A stretch of DNA of 6,354 bases from an uncultured Eubacteriales bacterium (GTDB taxonomy: Bacteria > Bacillota > Clostridia > Christensenellales > Aristaeellaceae), in the NCBI GenBank assembly GCA_902796115.1, contig CADBNX010000285.1, positions 1-6,354 on the forward strand, in the 5' to 3' direction. The notes below the pieces were generated by a model. It made no database searches, had not been told where the DNA came from, and saw only the letters and a program-made list of their open reading frames with translations. Below, one piece after another: positions 1 through 6,010 of this stretch (the first letter of the stretch is position 1; each line of letters opens with the position of its first letter). The position numbers were made by a program, and so were the translations under genes.

Positions 1-303
1 GATGAACGCGTCTCCCAGTTCGATCATTTTCGTTTTGCGCTGTGGCATGTCCTCCGTCACGATCAGCTCTGTGATTTCATCGTACTGAAATCCCGCGTCG
101 ATAAAAAACTGCGGTTCGACACCGATGACTTTTCCGCCGCTTTCAAGTGTACTTTTCGCGAGGATCCCCATCAGGCCGCTTTCGGACCCGCCGTATACCA
201 GGGTGTGTCCGCTGCTTCCGATCCAGCTTCCCAGCGCTTTCGCCACTTCGGCGACAGAAGGATCGTTTCCATTGTTTGATCCGAGATAAACCGTAATTCT
301 CAT
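1..303 (-). CDS. LOG-family (TIGR00730) Rossmann-fold protein, N-terminal 101 residues, cut by the window edge
   Basis: The ATG at 303 opens a frame that runs off the left edge. The visible protein begins MRITVYLGSNNGNDPSV, a beta strand followed by a nucleotide-binding loop. Residues 37-46 read YGGSESGLMG, matching the YGGG..GLMG signature of the LOG / 'lysine decarboxylase-like' family. GVEPQFF (61-67) and MPQRKTKM (86-93) correspond to further family blocks, the latter carrying the conserved Arg-Lys. Family members hydrolyse nucleoside 5'-monophosphates such as cytokinin ribotides to free base and ribose 5-phosphate; the old lysine decarboxylase name is misleading. The PGGxGTxxE catalytic motif would lie beyond the window, so catalysis cannot be confirmed. 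Serine replaces the third glycine of the usual YGGG, a tolerable variation. The start is supported by GGGGAG seven bases upstream. It follows the tRNA terminator and is probably a separate unit. The bacterial substrate is unknown. Confidence 0.85.
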   Translation of the reverse strand, partial: MRITVYLGSNNGNDPSVAEVAKALGSWIGSSGHTLVYGGSESGLMGILAKSTLESGGKVIGVEPQFFIDAGFQYDEITELIVTEDMPQRKTKMIELGDAFI

Positions 304-310
304 CCTGATT

Positions 311-316
311 CTCCCC
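311..316 (-). promoter_or_regulatory. Ribosome binding site of the LOG-family gene
   Basis: The minus strand reads GGGGAG, then seven bases (AATCAGG), then ATG at 303. This is good Shine-Dalgarno spacing and fixes the start. I saw no convincing promoter between this site and the tRNA terminator; the best -35-like hexamers (TTGTCG, TTGTCC) have no matching -10. Confidence 0.7.
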
Positions 317-407
317 GTCAGCGTCATCAGTGTCATCCGAAGGACAAATGAACCGGGCCAAATGCCGCGGGACAGTTGCAGCTGAAAGAAAACCCGACAA
401 AGTAAAT

Positions 408-440
408 GCCCGGAGGCCTTGATTTCATTGGCTTCCGGGC
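408..440 (-). terminator. Probable intrinsic terminator after tRNA-Ala
   Basis: Two bases beyond the CCA end of the tRNA, the minus strand folds into a hairpin. The arm GCCCGGA-A-GCC pairs with GGC-C-TCCGGGC, giving 7 + 3 base pairs around one A-C mismatch, with an 11-base loop. It is followed by ATTTACTTTGT, which is T-rich but not a clean T run. Its place immediately after the tRNA fits termination of the tRNA transcript. The imperfect tail lowers confidence. Confidence 0.6.
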
Positions 441-442
441 GT

Positions 443-518
443 TGGTGGAGCATAGGAGACTCGAACTCCTGACCCCAACACTGCCAGTGTTGTGCGCTAC
501 CAACTGCGCTAATGCCCC
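443..518 (-). tRNA. tRNA-Ala, anticodon GGC, CCA encoded
   Basis: The 76-base minus-strand sequence folds as a complete cloverleaf. The acceptor stem is GGGGCAT/ATGCTCC, the D arm GCGC-AGTTGGTA-GCGC, the anticodon stem CAACA/TGTTG with loop CTGGCAG, the variable loop GGGTC, and the T arm AGGAG-TTCGAGT-CTCCT. It ends in discriminator A and encoded CCA. The anticodon GGC (plus-strand 483-485) reads GCC and GCU alanine codons. Base 3 is G opposite T70, giving the G3-U70 wobble that alanyl-tRNA synthetase recognises, so identity is doubly supported. The T loop starts with TTC, so U54 is a target for TrmFO encoded in the same window. An unusual point is that positions 32 and 38 are C and G, which can pair and would narrow the anticodon loop. 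It has its own promoter and terminator and lies 101 bases after hslU. Confidence 0.96.
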
Positions 519-544
519 ATGCCGTGATCTCTCACGACAATGGT

Positions 545-573
545 ATTCTACCATGAGAAAGCTAAAAATGCAA
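545..573 (-). promoter_or_regulatory. Probable sigma-A promoter of tRNA-Ala
   Basis: On the minus strand, TTGCAT (568-573) is followed by a 17-base spacer and TAGAAT (545-550). TAGAAT matches the -10 consensus at five of six positions and is preceded by TGG, an extended -10 (TGn). The -35 matches only at TTG, which the extended -10 can offset. Transcription would begin near 538, leaving about 20 bases of leader before the mature tRNA 5' end at 518. Confidence 0.7.
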
Positions 574-619
574 TACCCGAAAAGCGGATTTGACGAAAAA
601 TGTTGCGGGTTTTTTTCTG

Positions 620-1981
620 TCAGAGAATAAACTGCTTCAGATCCGTTTCCTTTGCCGCTCCCACGTGCTGGCGCACATATTCCGGCGTGATCTCCACATC
701 CACGTCCGGCATGTTTTCGCCGCCGGCATTGAAGGATACATCCTCCAGCAGTTCCTCAAAGATTGCGTGGAGCCGTCTGGCTCCGATATCTTCTCCGGTT
801 TCGTTGGCCACGAGCGCCGCGTGCGCGATTTCCTTCAGCGCTTCCGGCGTGAATTTCAGATGCACATGATCCACCTGCAGCAGCGCCTCATACTGACGGG
901 TCAGCGCGTTGTCCGTCTGGGTCAGGATCTTTTCAAAATCCTCCTGCGTGAGGCTGTCCAGGGTAACATGCACGGGAAACCTGCCCTGCAGTTCCGGGAT
1001 CAGGTCGGAAACCTTTGCCACCTGGAACGCGCCGGCGCCGATAAAGAGCATAAAATCCGTCCGCACCGGGCCGTATTTGGTCGTGACCGTACTGCCTTCC
1101 ACGATCGGAAGGATGTCACGCTGCACGCCTTCGCGTGATACGTCCGGTCCGGAAGCGCTGCCCCGGCCTGCGATCTTATCGATTTCATCCAGAAAAACGA
1201 TGCCGCTCTGTTCCGCCCTGCGTACCGCTTCCTCGTGGATTTCGTCGGAATCGATCAGCTTTTCCGCTTCCTGGTCAACCAGGATGCGCCGCGCGTCCTT
1301 TACCTTTACCCGGCGCATTTTGGTGCGCTTGGGCATCATATTTCCCATTACGTCGCCGATGTTGATGGAGCTGCCGCCCACTTCAAGCTGCGGCATCTCT
1401 TCCGCGACTTCGATTTCAAGTTCCCGCTCTTCCAGTTCGCCCCTGCGGAGCTGATTCAGAATATCGCTCCGTTTCTGCGAAAGCGCGGCCTTCTCTTCCT
1501 CCGGCACATCCTTCTGCTTCTGTTTTCCCAGGAGGAAGTCCAGCGGATTCATTTCCGTCTTCCGGACCGGGTTTGCGAGCAGATCCGCCAGATGCTCTTC
1601 CGCGAGGCGTTCCGCCCGATCCTTCACCTTTTCCGTGTGCTCGTTCCGCACCATCCGCACCGCGTTTTCGGTCAGATCGCGCACAATGGAATCCACGTCC
1701 CGTCCCACATAACCGACTTCCGTGAATTTGGTCGCTTCCACTTTTACGAAGGGTGCTTTTACGAGCTTTGCCAGGCGCCGCGCGATCTCCGTTTTTCCGA
1801 CGCCGGTCGGACCGATCATCAGAATATTCTTGGGATAGATCTCCTCACGCATTTCATCCGAAAGCAGGCTTCTGCGGTAACGGTTCCGCAAAGCGATCGC
1901 AACCGCTTTTTTTGCCTTCTCCTGGCCGATGATAAAACGGTCCAGCTCCCGTACCACTTCTCTTGGGGTCAGTTCCATCAT
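620..1981 (-). CDS. hslU: HslU (ClpY), ATPase/unfoldase subunit of the HslVU protease
   Basis: HslU is the hexameric AAA+ unfoldase that docks on HslV, unfolds substrates with ATP and threads them into the proteolytic chamber in the cytoplasm. The 453 residues show the family order. The N-terminal LTPREVVRELDRFIIGQ is followed by Walker A GPTGVGKT (57-64) and pore loop GYVG (90-93). The charged, variable I domain (about 105-245) carries substrate contacts. Walker B is IVFLDEID (261-268), the sensor-1 region FIGAGAF (313-319), the arginine finger in ELQGRF (R334), and sensor 2 GARRL (400-404). The C-terminus DLKQFIL matches the tail that inserts between HslV subunits and activates them. Length is normal and all key residues are present. 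The ATG at 1981 shares one base with the hslV stop (TGATG); a second ATG follows at once, and GGAGG seven bases upstream of the first favours it. Tight coupling with hslV suits equal subunit supply. Confidence 0.97.
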   Translation of the reverse strand: MMELTPREVVRELDRFIIGQEKAKKAVAIALRNRYRRSLLSDEMREEIYPKNILMIGPTGVGKTEIARRLAKLVKAPFVKVEATKFTEVGYVGRDVDSIVRDLTENAVRMVRNEHTEKVKDRAERLAEEHLADLLANPVRKTEMNPLDFLLGKQKQKDVPEEEKAALSQKRSDILNQLRRGELEERELEIEVAEEMPQLEVGGSSINIGDVMGNMMPKRTKMRRVKVKDARRILVDQEAEKLIDSDEIHEEAVRRAEQSGIVFLDEIDKIAGRGSASGPDVSREGVQRDILPIVEGSTVTTKYGPVRTDFMLFIGAGAFQVAKVSDLIPELQGRFPVHVTLDSLTQEDFEKILTQTDNALTRQYEALLQVDHVHLKFTPEALKEIAHAALVANETGEDIGARRLHAIFEELLEDVSFNAGGENMPDVDVEITPEYVRQHVGAAKETDLKQFIL

Positions 1982-2514
1982 CAGACATCCTCCACAATGA
2001 TATTGTCGTTTGTATAAACACAGATCGACGCCGCAATATGCAGCGCCTTTTCGGCGATCTCATGAGCGGACAGATCCGTATTCTGCACCAGCGCCCGGGC
2101 GGCCGCCAGCGCGTAATTCCCGCCGGAACCGATCGCCGCCACCCCGTCGTCCGGGCTGATCACCTCACCGGTCCCGGAAACGATCAGCATGGTTTCGGCA
2201 TTGGCGACGATCAGCATGGCTTCCAGCTGACGCAAGCCTTTGTCGCCGCGCCAGTCCTGTGCCAGCATGACGGCGGCCCGCTCCAGGTTTCCGGCGCACT
2301 GGGTCAGTTTATCCTCGATGCGTTCGCAGAGCGTGAACGCATCCGCCACGGTTCCCGCAAAGCCGGTAACGACCGTGTTGTTGTAGATCCTGCGCACCTT
2401 CCGCGCCGTACCCTTAAAAATCGTGCTTTCCCCCATCGTCACCTGCCCGTCTCCGGCGATGGCGGTCTTGCCGTCCTTTGTCACGGCGCAGATGGTCGTA
2501 CCTTTGAGTGTCAT
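1981..2514 (-). CDS. hslV: HslV (ClpQ), threonine-type peptidase subunit of the HslVU protease
   Basis: HslV forms the two stacked hexameric rings that degrade proteins fed by HslU; its nucleophile is an N-terminal threonine. The 177-residue protein aligns by eye with the family throughout. It has TTICAV (6-11), AGDGQVT (20-26), ARKVRRIYN (37-45, with K39 matching the catalytic lysine), GFAGTVADAFTL (51-62), RKLEA-like RQLEAM (95-100), AIGSGGNYA (127-135) and CVYTND (165-170). The canonical catalytic Thr is T6, preceded by a five-residue leader MTLKG, so exposing it needs more than methionine removal. T2 is an alternative nucleophile, as B. subtilis ClpQ (CodW) is known to use the residue after its initiator Met. 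No start codon lies directly before T6. AGGAG eight bases upstream supports the ATG at 2514. It begins 20 bases after trmFO and shares one base with hslU. Confidence 0.97.
   Translation of the reverse strand: MTLKGTTICAVTKDGKTAIAGDGQVTMGESTIFKGTARKVRRIYNNTVVTGFAGTVADAFTLCERIEDKLTQCAGNLERAAVMLAQDWRGDKGLRQLEAMLIVANAETMLIVSGTGEVISPDDGVAAIGSGGNYALAAARALVQNTDLSAHEIAEKALHIAASICVYTNDNIIVEDV
1989..1993 (-). promoter_or_regulatory. Ribosome binding site of hslU, inside the end of hslV
   Basis: The minus strand reads GGAGG, seven bases, then ATGATG. Spacing is seven bases to the first ATG and ten to the second, favouring the first. The site lies within the last codons of hslV, so hslU translation is probably coupled to hslV. 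Confidence 0.7.
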
Positions 2515-2522
2515 GCAAATTG

Positions 2523-2527
2523 CTCCT
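2523..2527 (-). promoter_or_regulatory. Ribosome binding site of hslV
   Basis: AGGAG, preceded by AAA, lies eight bases upstream of the hslV ATG in the short gap after trmFO. It confirms the ATG at 2514, and therefore the five-residue leader before the canonical catalytic threonine. Confidence 0.75.
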
Positions 2528-2534
2528 TTTCGTC

Positions 2535-3833
2535 TTATTCCGTCGCTTTGCGGATCTCTTCCACGATTTCCATGGATTTCCGCGCGATCATGTCCGTTCG
2601 CTGGTCTTTATTCCTGATTTGCTCATCCGGACCCTGCATCAGGGAAAAAGTGATGTTCATCGGCTGAAAATTCCGGTTTGCCGCGGCTACGTAATTTCCA
2701 AGCGCACCGATCGCGGTCCTGCGCGTAAAGGAAGGCATGTCCCTGTTTTTCAGCTGCATCGCGAGATGAATGCCCGCGGAAAGACCGCTTGCAGCGCTCT
2801 CCACATAGCCTTCCACCCCTGTGATCTGACCTGCAAAATACAGCATTCTTCTTTCGATCACTTCAAAATGATCGTTCAAAAAGCCGGGACTGTTCAGAAA
2901 TGTATTCCGGTGCATCACGCCAAAGCGCGCGAACTCCGCGTTTTCAAGCCCCGGGATCATGCGGAAGACGCGCTTCTGTTCCGGAAACTTCAGCCTTGTC
3001 TGAAACCCCACCAGGTTATACGCGCTTTCCGCCGCATCCTCTTTCCTCAGCTGCACTACGGCAAAAATATCACGGTCAAAATGTCGCTTCAGCCCGCTTG
3101 CTTTCATCGGACCGAAAGACAGCGCAAGCGGTCCCCGTTTTGCCATGGATTCTACCGGCATGCAGCCTTCGAATACCCGATTCTCCTCAAAATCATGCAC
3201 TTGGGCCGTTTCCGCATGAATCAGTTCATCCACAAAACGAAGATATTCGTCCTTTGTCATCCCGCAGTTGAGATAATCCTCGCCGTCTCCGCGGTCATAG
3301 CGGGAAGCACGTACGATCTTTGACATATCAAGCGATTCCGCGGTAACAATCGGCGCAGCGGCATCGTAGAAATTCAGCGTTTTCAAACCGCTGAATTCGC
3401 CAAGCGCATCGCAGATCGCCTCGCTTGCCAGCGGTCCCGCCGCGATGATGGCGGGAGAAGACGGGATGCCCCGCATTTCCCGATGTACGACCCTGATGTG
3501 CGGATGGGAAAGGATCCTCTGGGTGATGCGAGAGGAAAACCGCTCCCTGTCCACCGCGAGCGCGCCTCCGGCCGGAACCCGCGTTTCGTCGGCTGTCTGT
3601 ATGATCAGGCTGTTCAGCGCGCGCATTTCCGCTTTCAGCAGACCGACGGCGTTCTGTATCCGGTCGGAGCGCAGGGAGTTGGAACAGACCAGTTCCGCAA
3701 ACTGATCCGAATGGTGCGCGGGAGACATTTTCTGCGGTTTCATCTCCCACAGTTCCACCTCGATGCCGCGGTTTGCAAGCTGCCATGCGGCTTCACAGCC
3801 GGCCAGACCGGCTCCGACGATGCATACGCTCAT
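2535..3833 (-). CDS. trmFO: TrmFO (Gid), methylenetetrahydrofolate-tRNA-(uracil-5-)-methyltransferase
   Basis: TrmFO is a flavoprotein that makes 5-methyluridine (ribothymidine) at position 54 of the tRNA T loop, taking the carbon from 5,10-methylenetetrahydrofolate and reducing it through FAD. The 432-residue protein has the usual length. It opens with the FAD-binding Rossmann motif VGAGLAGCEAA (6-16, glycines at 7, 9 and 12). ELVCSNSLRSD (47-57) holds C50, and NRVFEGCMPVESMA (218-231) holds C224; these match the two conserved functional cysteines of B. subtilis TrmFO. The FAD-contacting GQITGVEGYVESAASGL (335-351) and the C-terminal NFQPMNITFSLM (388-399) are also typical. Its ATG overlaps the topA stop by four bases (ATGA). 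Only weak Shine-Dalgarno sequence precedes it, so translation is probably coupled to topA. It shares GidA-like features with MnmG, but length and cysteine positions identify TrmFO. Confidence 0.97.
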   Translation of the reverse strand: MSVCIVGAGLAGCEAAWQLANRGIEVELWEMKPQKMSPAHHSDQFAELVCSNSLRSDRIQNAVGLLKAEMRALNSLIIQTADETRVPAGGALAVDRERFSSRITQRILSHPHIRVVHREMRGIPSSPAIIAAGPLASEAICDALGEFSGLKTLNFYDAAAPIVTAESLDMSKIVRASRYDRGDGEDYLNCGMTKDEYLRFVDELIHAETAQVHDFEENRVFEGCMPVESMAKRGPLALSFGPMKASGLKRHFDRDIFAVVQLRKEDAAESAYNLVGFQTRLKFPEQKRVFRMIPGLENAEFARFGVMHRNTFLNSPGFLNDHFEVIERRMLYFAGQITGVEGYVESAASGLSAGIHLAMQLKNRDMPSFTRRTAIGALGNYVAAANRNFQPMNITFSLMQGPDEQIRNKDQRTDMIARKSMEIVEEIRKATE

Positions 3834-5950
3834 GTTTCCGGACTGTCCCCGTCATTTTTCAGTATTTTGTGTCTGCACTGCTCATTGGCGCAGATATGCC
3901 ACAGTTCTCCCTTGCGATTCGTTTTCTCCGTCATATAACTGCCGCACTTCGGGCACTTTTCCGCGACCGGCTTGTCCCAGGAAACGAAATCGCATTCCGG
4001 ATACCGTTCGCAGCCGTAAAACTTCCTGTTCTTTTTGCTGATCTTTTCAAGCAGCTCCCCGCCGCATTTGGGACACGGAACGTGAAGATAGTTCAGGACG
4101 GGTTTGGTGTAGCGGCATTCCGGAAATCTGGGGCAGGCGAGAAAACGGCCGAAACGTCCGGTTTTATATACCATCATCGCGCCGCACTCCTCGCAGGGCA
4201 CGTCGCTCACTTCGTCTGCGATTTTGACCTTCTCCATGTCGTTTTCCGCTTTGCTCAGTTCCTCTTCGAAAGGCGGGTAAAAAGCCTCCAGCACCTTTTT
4301 CCAGTCCATGGTGCCGTTTTCAACCAGATCCAGCTTTTCCTCCATATCCGCTGTGAACTCGATATCCACGATTTCGGGGAAATAGGTCATCATCAGCCGG
4401 TTTACCGTGATTCCCATTTCGGTAGGATACAGGCGTTTGTTTTCACGCGATACATATCCGCGGTGAATGATGGTTGTGATCGTCGGCGCGTAGGTCGAAG
4501 GCCTTCCGATGCCCTTCTCTTCCATGGCTTTCACCAGGGACGCTTCCGTATAGCGGGACGGAGGCTGGGTAAAGTGCTGTGAAGTCTGCGCATCATGGAT
4601 GTAAACCGGTTCGCCCTCGCTGAAAGCCGGAATCGACGCGGATACTTTTTCTTCGCTCTCATCCGCGCCTTCTTCATACACGCTGGTAAAACCCGCAAAA
4701 CGCTTTTTTTCGCCGCTGAAGCGAAGCATGACGCTTTCCGAGGCGATATCCGCCGTGATCACGTCATATTCGGCCTGCGCCATCTGGCTGGACAGGAAGC
4801 GGTTGTAAATCAGTTTGTACAGCTGGTACTGTTCTCTGCTGAGGTAAGATTTGATGCTGTCAGGCGTTCTGGCGATATCGGTGGGGCGGATCGCTTCGTG
4901 CGCGTCCTGCGAGTTGGCACGGCCTTTGTACACATTCGGTTTTTCGGGAAGGTATTTTTCCTGAAAATTCGCGGCGATATAGCCCCTGACAGCCTCAAGA
5001 GCTTCTTCGCTTACCCGTACGCTGTCGGTACGGATATAGGTAACAAGGCCCTGTGCGCCTTCCCTGCCCAGTTCGATGCCTTCGTAGAGGTTCTGCACCA
5101 CCTGCATGGTCCGCTGGGTGGTAAAGTTCAGTTTCCGTCCGGCTTCCTGCTGCAGGCTGGAAGTGGTAAACGGCGGGGCCGGTGATTTTTTCTTTTCGCC
5201 TTTGCGGACGCTTGCAACGCGGAAGTGCTCGCGCAGCACCTGTTCCTTTGCCTTTTCCGCTTCCCCGGCCTGATGCAGCTCGGTCTTCTTTCCGTTCACG
5301 GATACGAGCTTCAGATCAAAATCCTCTTTTGCGTTGGCTTCGGCATGAAAACCCGCGCGGATCGCAAGCTCCCAGTACTCTTCCGGCACAAAATCCTGAA
5401 TCTCTTCTTCCCTGTCCACGATCATGCGGGCAGCGACGGACTGCACGCGGCCAGCAGAAAGTCCCTTGCGGACTTTCGCCCAAAGCAGGGGTGAGATCTT
5501 ATATCCAACCAGCCGGTCCAGCGCGCGGCGGGCCTGCTGCGCGTCCACACGTTCCATATCCAGGGAGCGCGGCGCGGTGATCGCCTTCTGGACCGCTTTT
5601 TTCGTGATCTCATTGAATTCGACCCGGCACTTATTTGCCGGATCGATCCCGAGAATATGCGCGAGATGCCAGGAAATGGCTTCCCCTTCCCGGTCAGGGT
5701 CCGTAGCCAGGATCACTTTGGAAGCGCTCTTTGCTTCCTTGCGGATCCTGGCCAGGATTTCGCCCCGGCCATGGATGGTGATATACTTCATTTCAAAATC
5801 TTTTTCCGGATCGATCCCGAGCTGTGATTTGGGCAAATCCCGTACATGGCCCTGGGAAGCCTCCACCTTATATCCGCGTCCCAAAAAACGGGCAATTGTC
5901 TTTGCCTTCGCGGGAGATTCTACAATTACAAGCTTCGTTGTGTTAGCCAC
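3830..5950 (-). CDS. topA: DNA topoisomerase I (TopA), type IA
   Basis: TopA relaxes negative supercoils behind moving polymerases by nicking one strand through a tyrosine link. With the GTG start at 5950 the protein has 706 residues. It starts with the Toprim domain: VIVESPAK carries E11, and ATDPDREGEAI carries the metal-binding D84, D86 and E88. The SAGRVQSVAAR segment (165-175) follows. The active-site region LVTYIRTDS places the nucleophile at Y305 and the conserved Arg at R307. GIGRPSTYA (about 481-489) is also conserved. The C-terminus has three four-cysteine zinc ribbons (cysteines at 586/589/606/612, 626/629/647/653 and 666/669/687/692), all complete. An upstream in-frame ATG at 5968 was rejected because GGAGGGG lies inside that extension, six bases before GTG, and because the family usually starts a few residues before LVIVESPAK. 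A TTG directly before the GTG is possible but closer to the SD. It heads the operon. Confidence 0.96.
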   Translation of the reverse strand: MANTTKLVIVESPAKAKTIARFLGRGYKVEASQGHVRDLPKSQLGIDPEKDFEMKYITIHGRGEILARIRKEAKSASKVILATDPDREGEAISWHLAHILGIDPANKCRVEFNEITKKAVQKAITAPRSLDMERVDAQQARRALDRLVGYKISPLLWAKVRKGLSAGRVQSVAARMIVDREEEIQDFVPEEYWELAIRAGFHAEANAKEDFDLKLVSVNGKKTELHQAGEAEKAKEQVLREHFRVASVRKGEKKKSPAPPFTTSSLQQEAGRKLNFTTQRTMQVVQNLYEGIELGREGAQGLVTYIRTDSVRVSEEALEAVRGYIAANFQEKYLPEKPNVYKGRANSQDAHEAIRPTDIARTPDSIKSYLSREQYQLYKLIYNRFLSSQMAQAEYDVITADIASESVMLRFSGEKKRFAGFTSVYEEGADESEEKVSASIPAFSEGEPVYIHDAQTSQHFTQPPSRYTEASLVKAMEEKGIGRPSTYAPTITTIIHRGYVSRENKRLYPTEMGITVNRLMMTYFPEIVDIEFTADMEEKLDLVENGTMDWKKVLEAFYPPFEEELSKAENDMEKVKIADEVSDVPCEECGAMMVYKTGRFGRFLACPRFPECRYTKPVLNYLHVPCPKCGGELLEKISKKNRKFYGCERYPECDFVSWDKPVAEKCPKCGSYMTEKTNRKGELWHICANEQCRHKILKNDGDSPET

Positions 5951-5956
5951 CAAGTT

Positions 5957-5963
5957 CCCCTCC
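5957..5963 (-). promoter_or_regulatory. Ribosome binding site that fixes the topA start
   Basis: GGAGGGG lies six bases before GTG (5950) and three before TTG (5953). It is downstream of the ATG at 5968, so it cannot serve that ATG, which itself has no Shine-Dalgarno sequence. This is the main evidence for the GTG start. Confidence 0.8.
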
Positions 5964-5981
5964 TGCATAAAATCGAAGAAA

Positions 5982-6010
5982 AGAATAAATCATCCTTTGT
6001 TTTCTGTCAA
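5982..6010 (-). promoter_or_regulatory. Probable sigma-A promoter of the topA-trmFO-hslVU operon
   Basis: The minus strand has a perfect -35 hexamer TTGACA (6005-6010), a 17-base spacer, and TATTCT (5982-5987), a four-of-six -10. The -35 overlaps the stop codon of the upstream radical SAM gene. A start near 5975 would give a leader of about 25 bases that contains the topA ribosome binding site. It would leave only about seven bases before the upstream ATG at 5968, again favouring GTG. No terminator is seen between the two genes, so read-through from upstream is also possible. Confidence 0.65.

Noticed and set aside
143..400. An 85-codon minus-strand frame overlapping the LOG gene start
   Set aside because: It is out of frame with the LOG protein, which has clear motifs and a good ribosome binding site; the alternative product is low-complexity and basic.
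443..518. tRNA gene as an integration site for a mobile element
   Set aside because: No integrase, no repeated tRNA 3' end and no atypical genes are visible on either side within the window.
575..616. Possible plus-strand terminator, ACCCG paired with CGGGT before a T run
   Set aside because: The stem is only five pairs with a 26-base loop, and no plus-strand gene lies to its left. It also overlaps the tRNA promoter region.
592..621. Hairpin at the hslU stop codon (GAC and GAAAAA paired with TTTTTC and GTC)
   Set aside because: The stem is AT-rich with a bulge and no T run follows on the minus strand, so it is not a convincing hslU terminator. The operon may read through into the tRNA.
1235..3323. 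Long plus-strand reading frames (260-271 codons) opposite hslU, hslV and trmFO
   Set aside because: They are antisense to genes with complete family motifs, their translations resemble no family I recognise, and they show no ribosome binding site and promoter pair. The GC-rich third positions of the real genes explain the lack of stop codons.
3830..4260. Three zinc ribbons at the TopA C-terminus as a possible novel fusion
   Set aside because: Multiple four-cysteine zinc ribbons are normal for bacterial topoisomerase I; the total length is ordinary for the family.
3773..5580. Plus-strand frames opposite topA, including one of 269 codons
   Set aside because: These are shadows of topA: composition rich in His, Arg and Phe typical of reverse-complement reading, with no recognisable domains.
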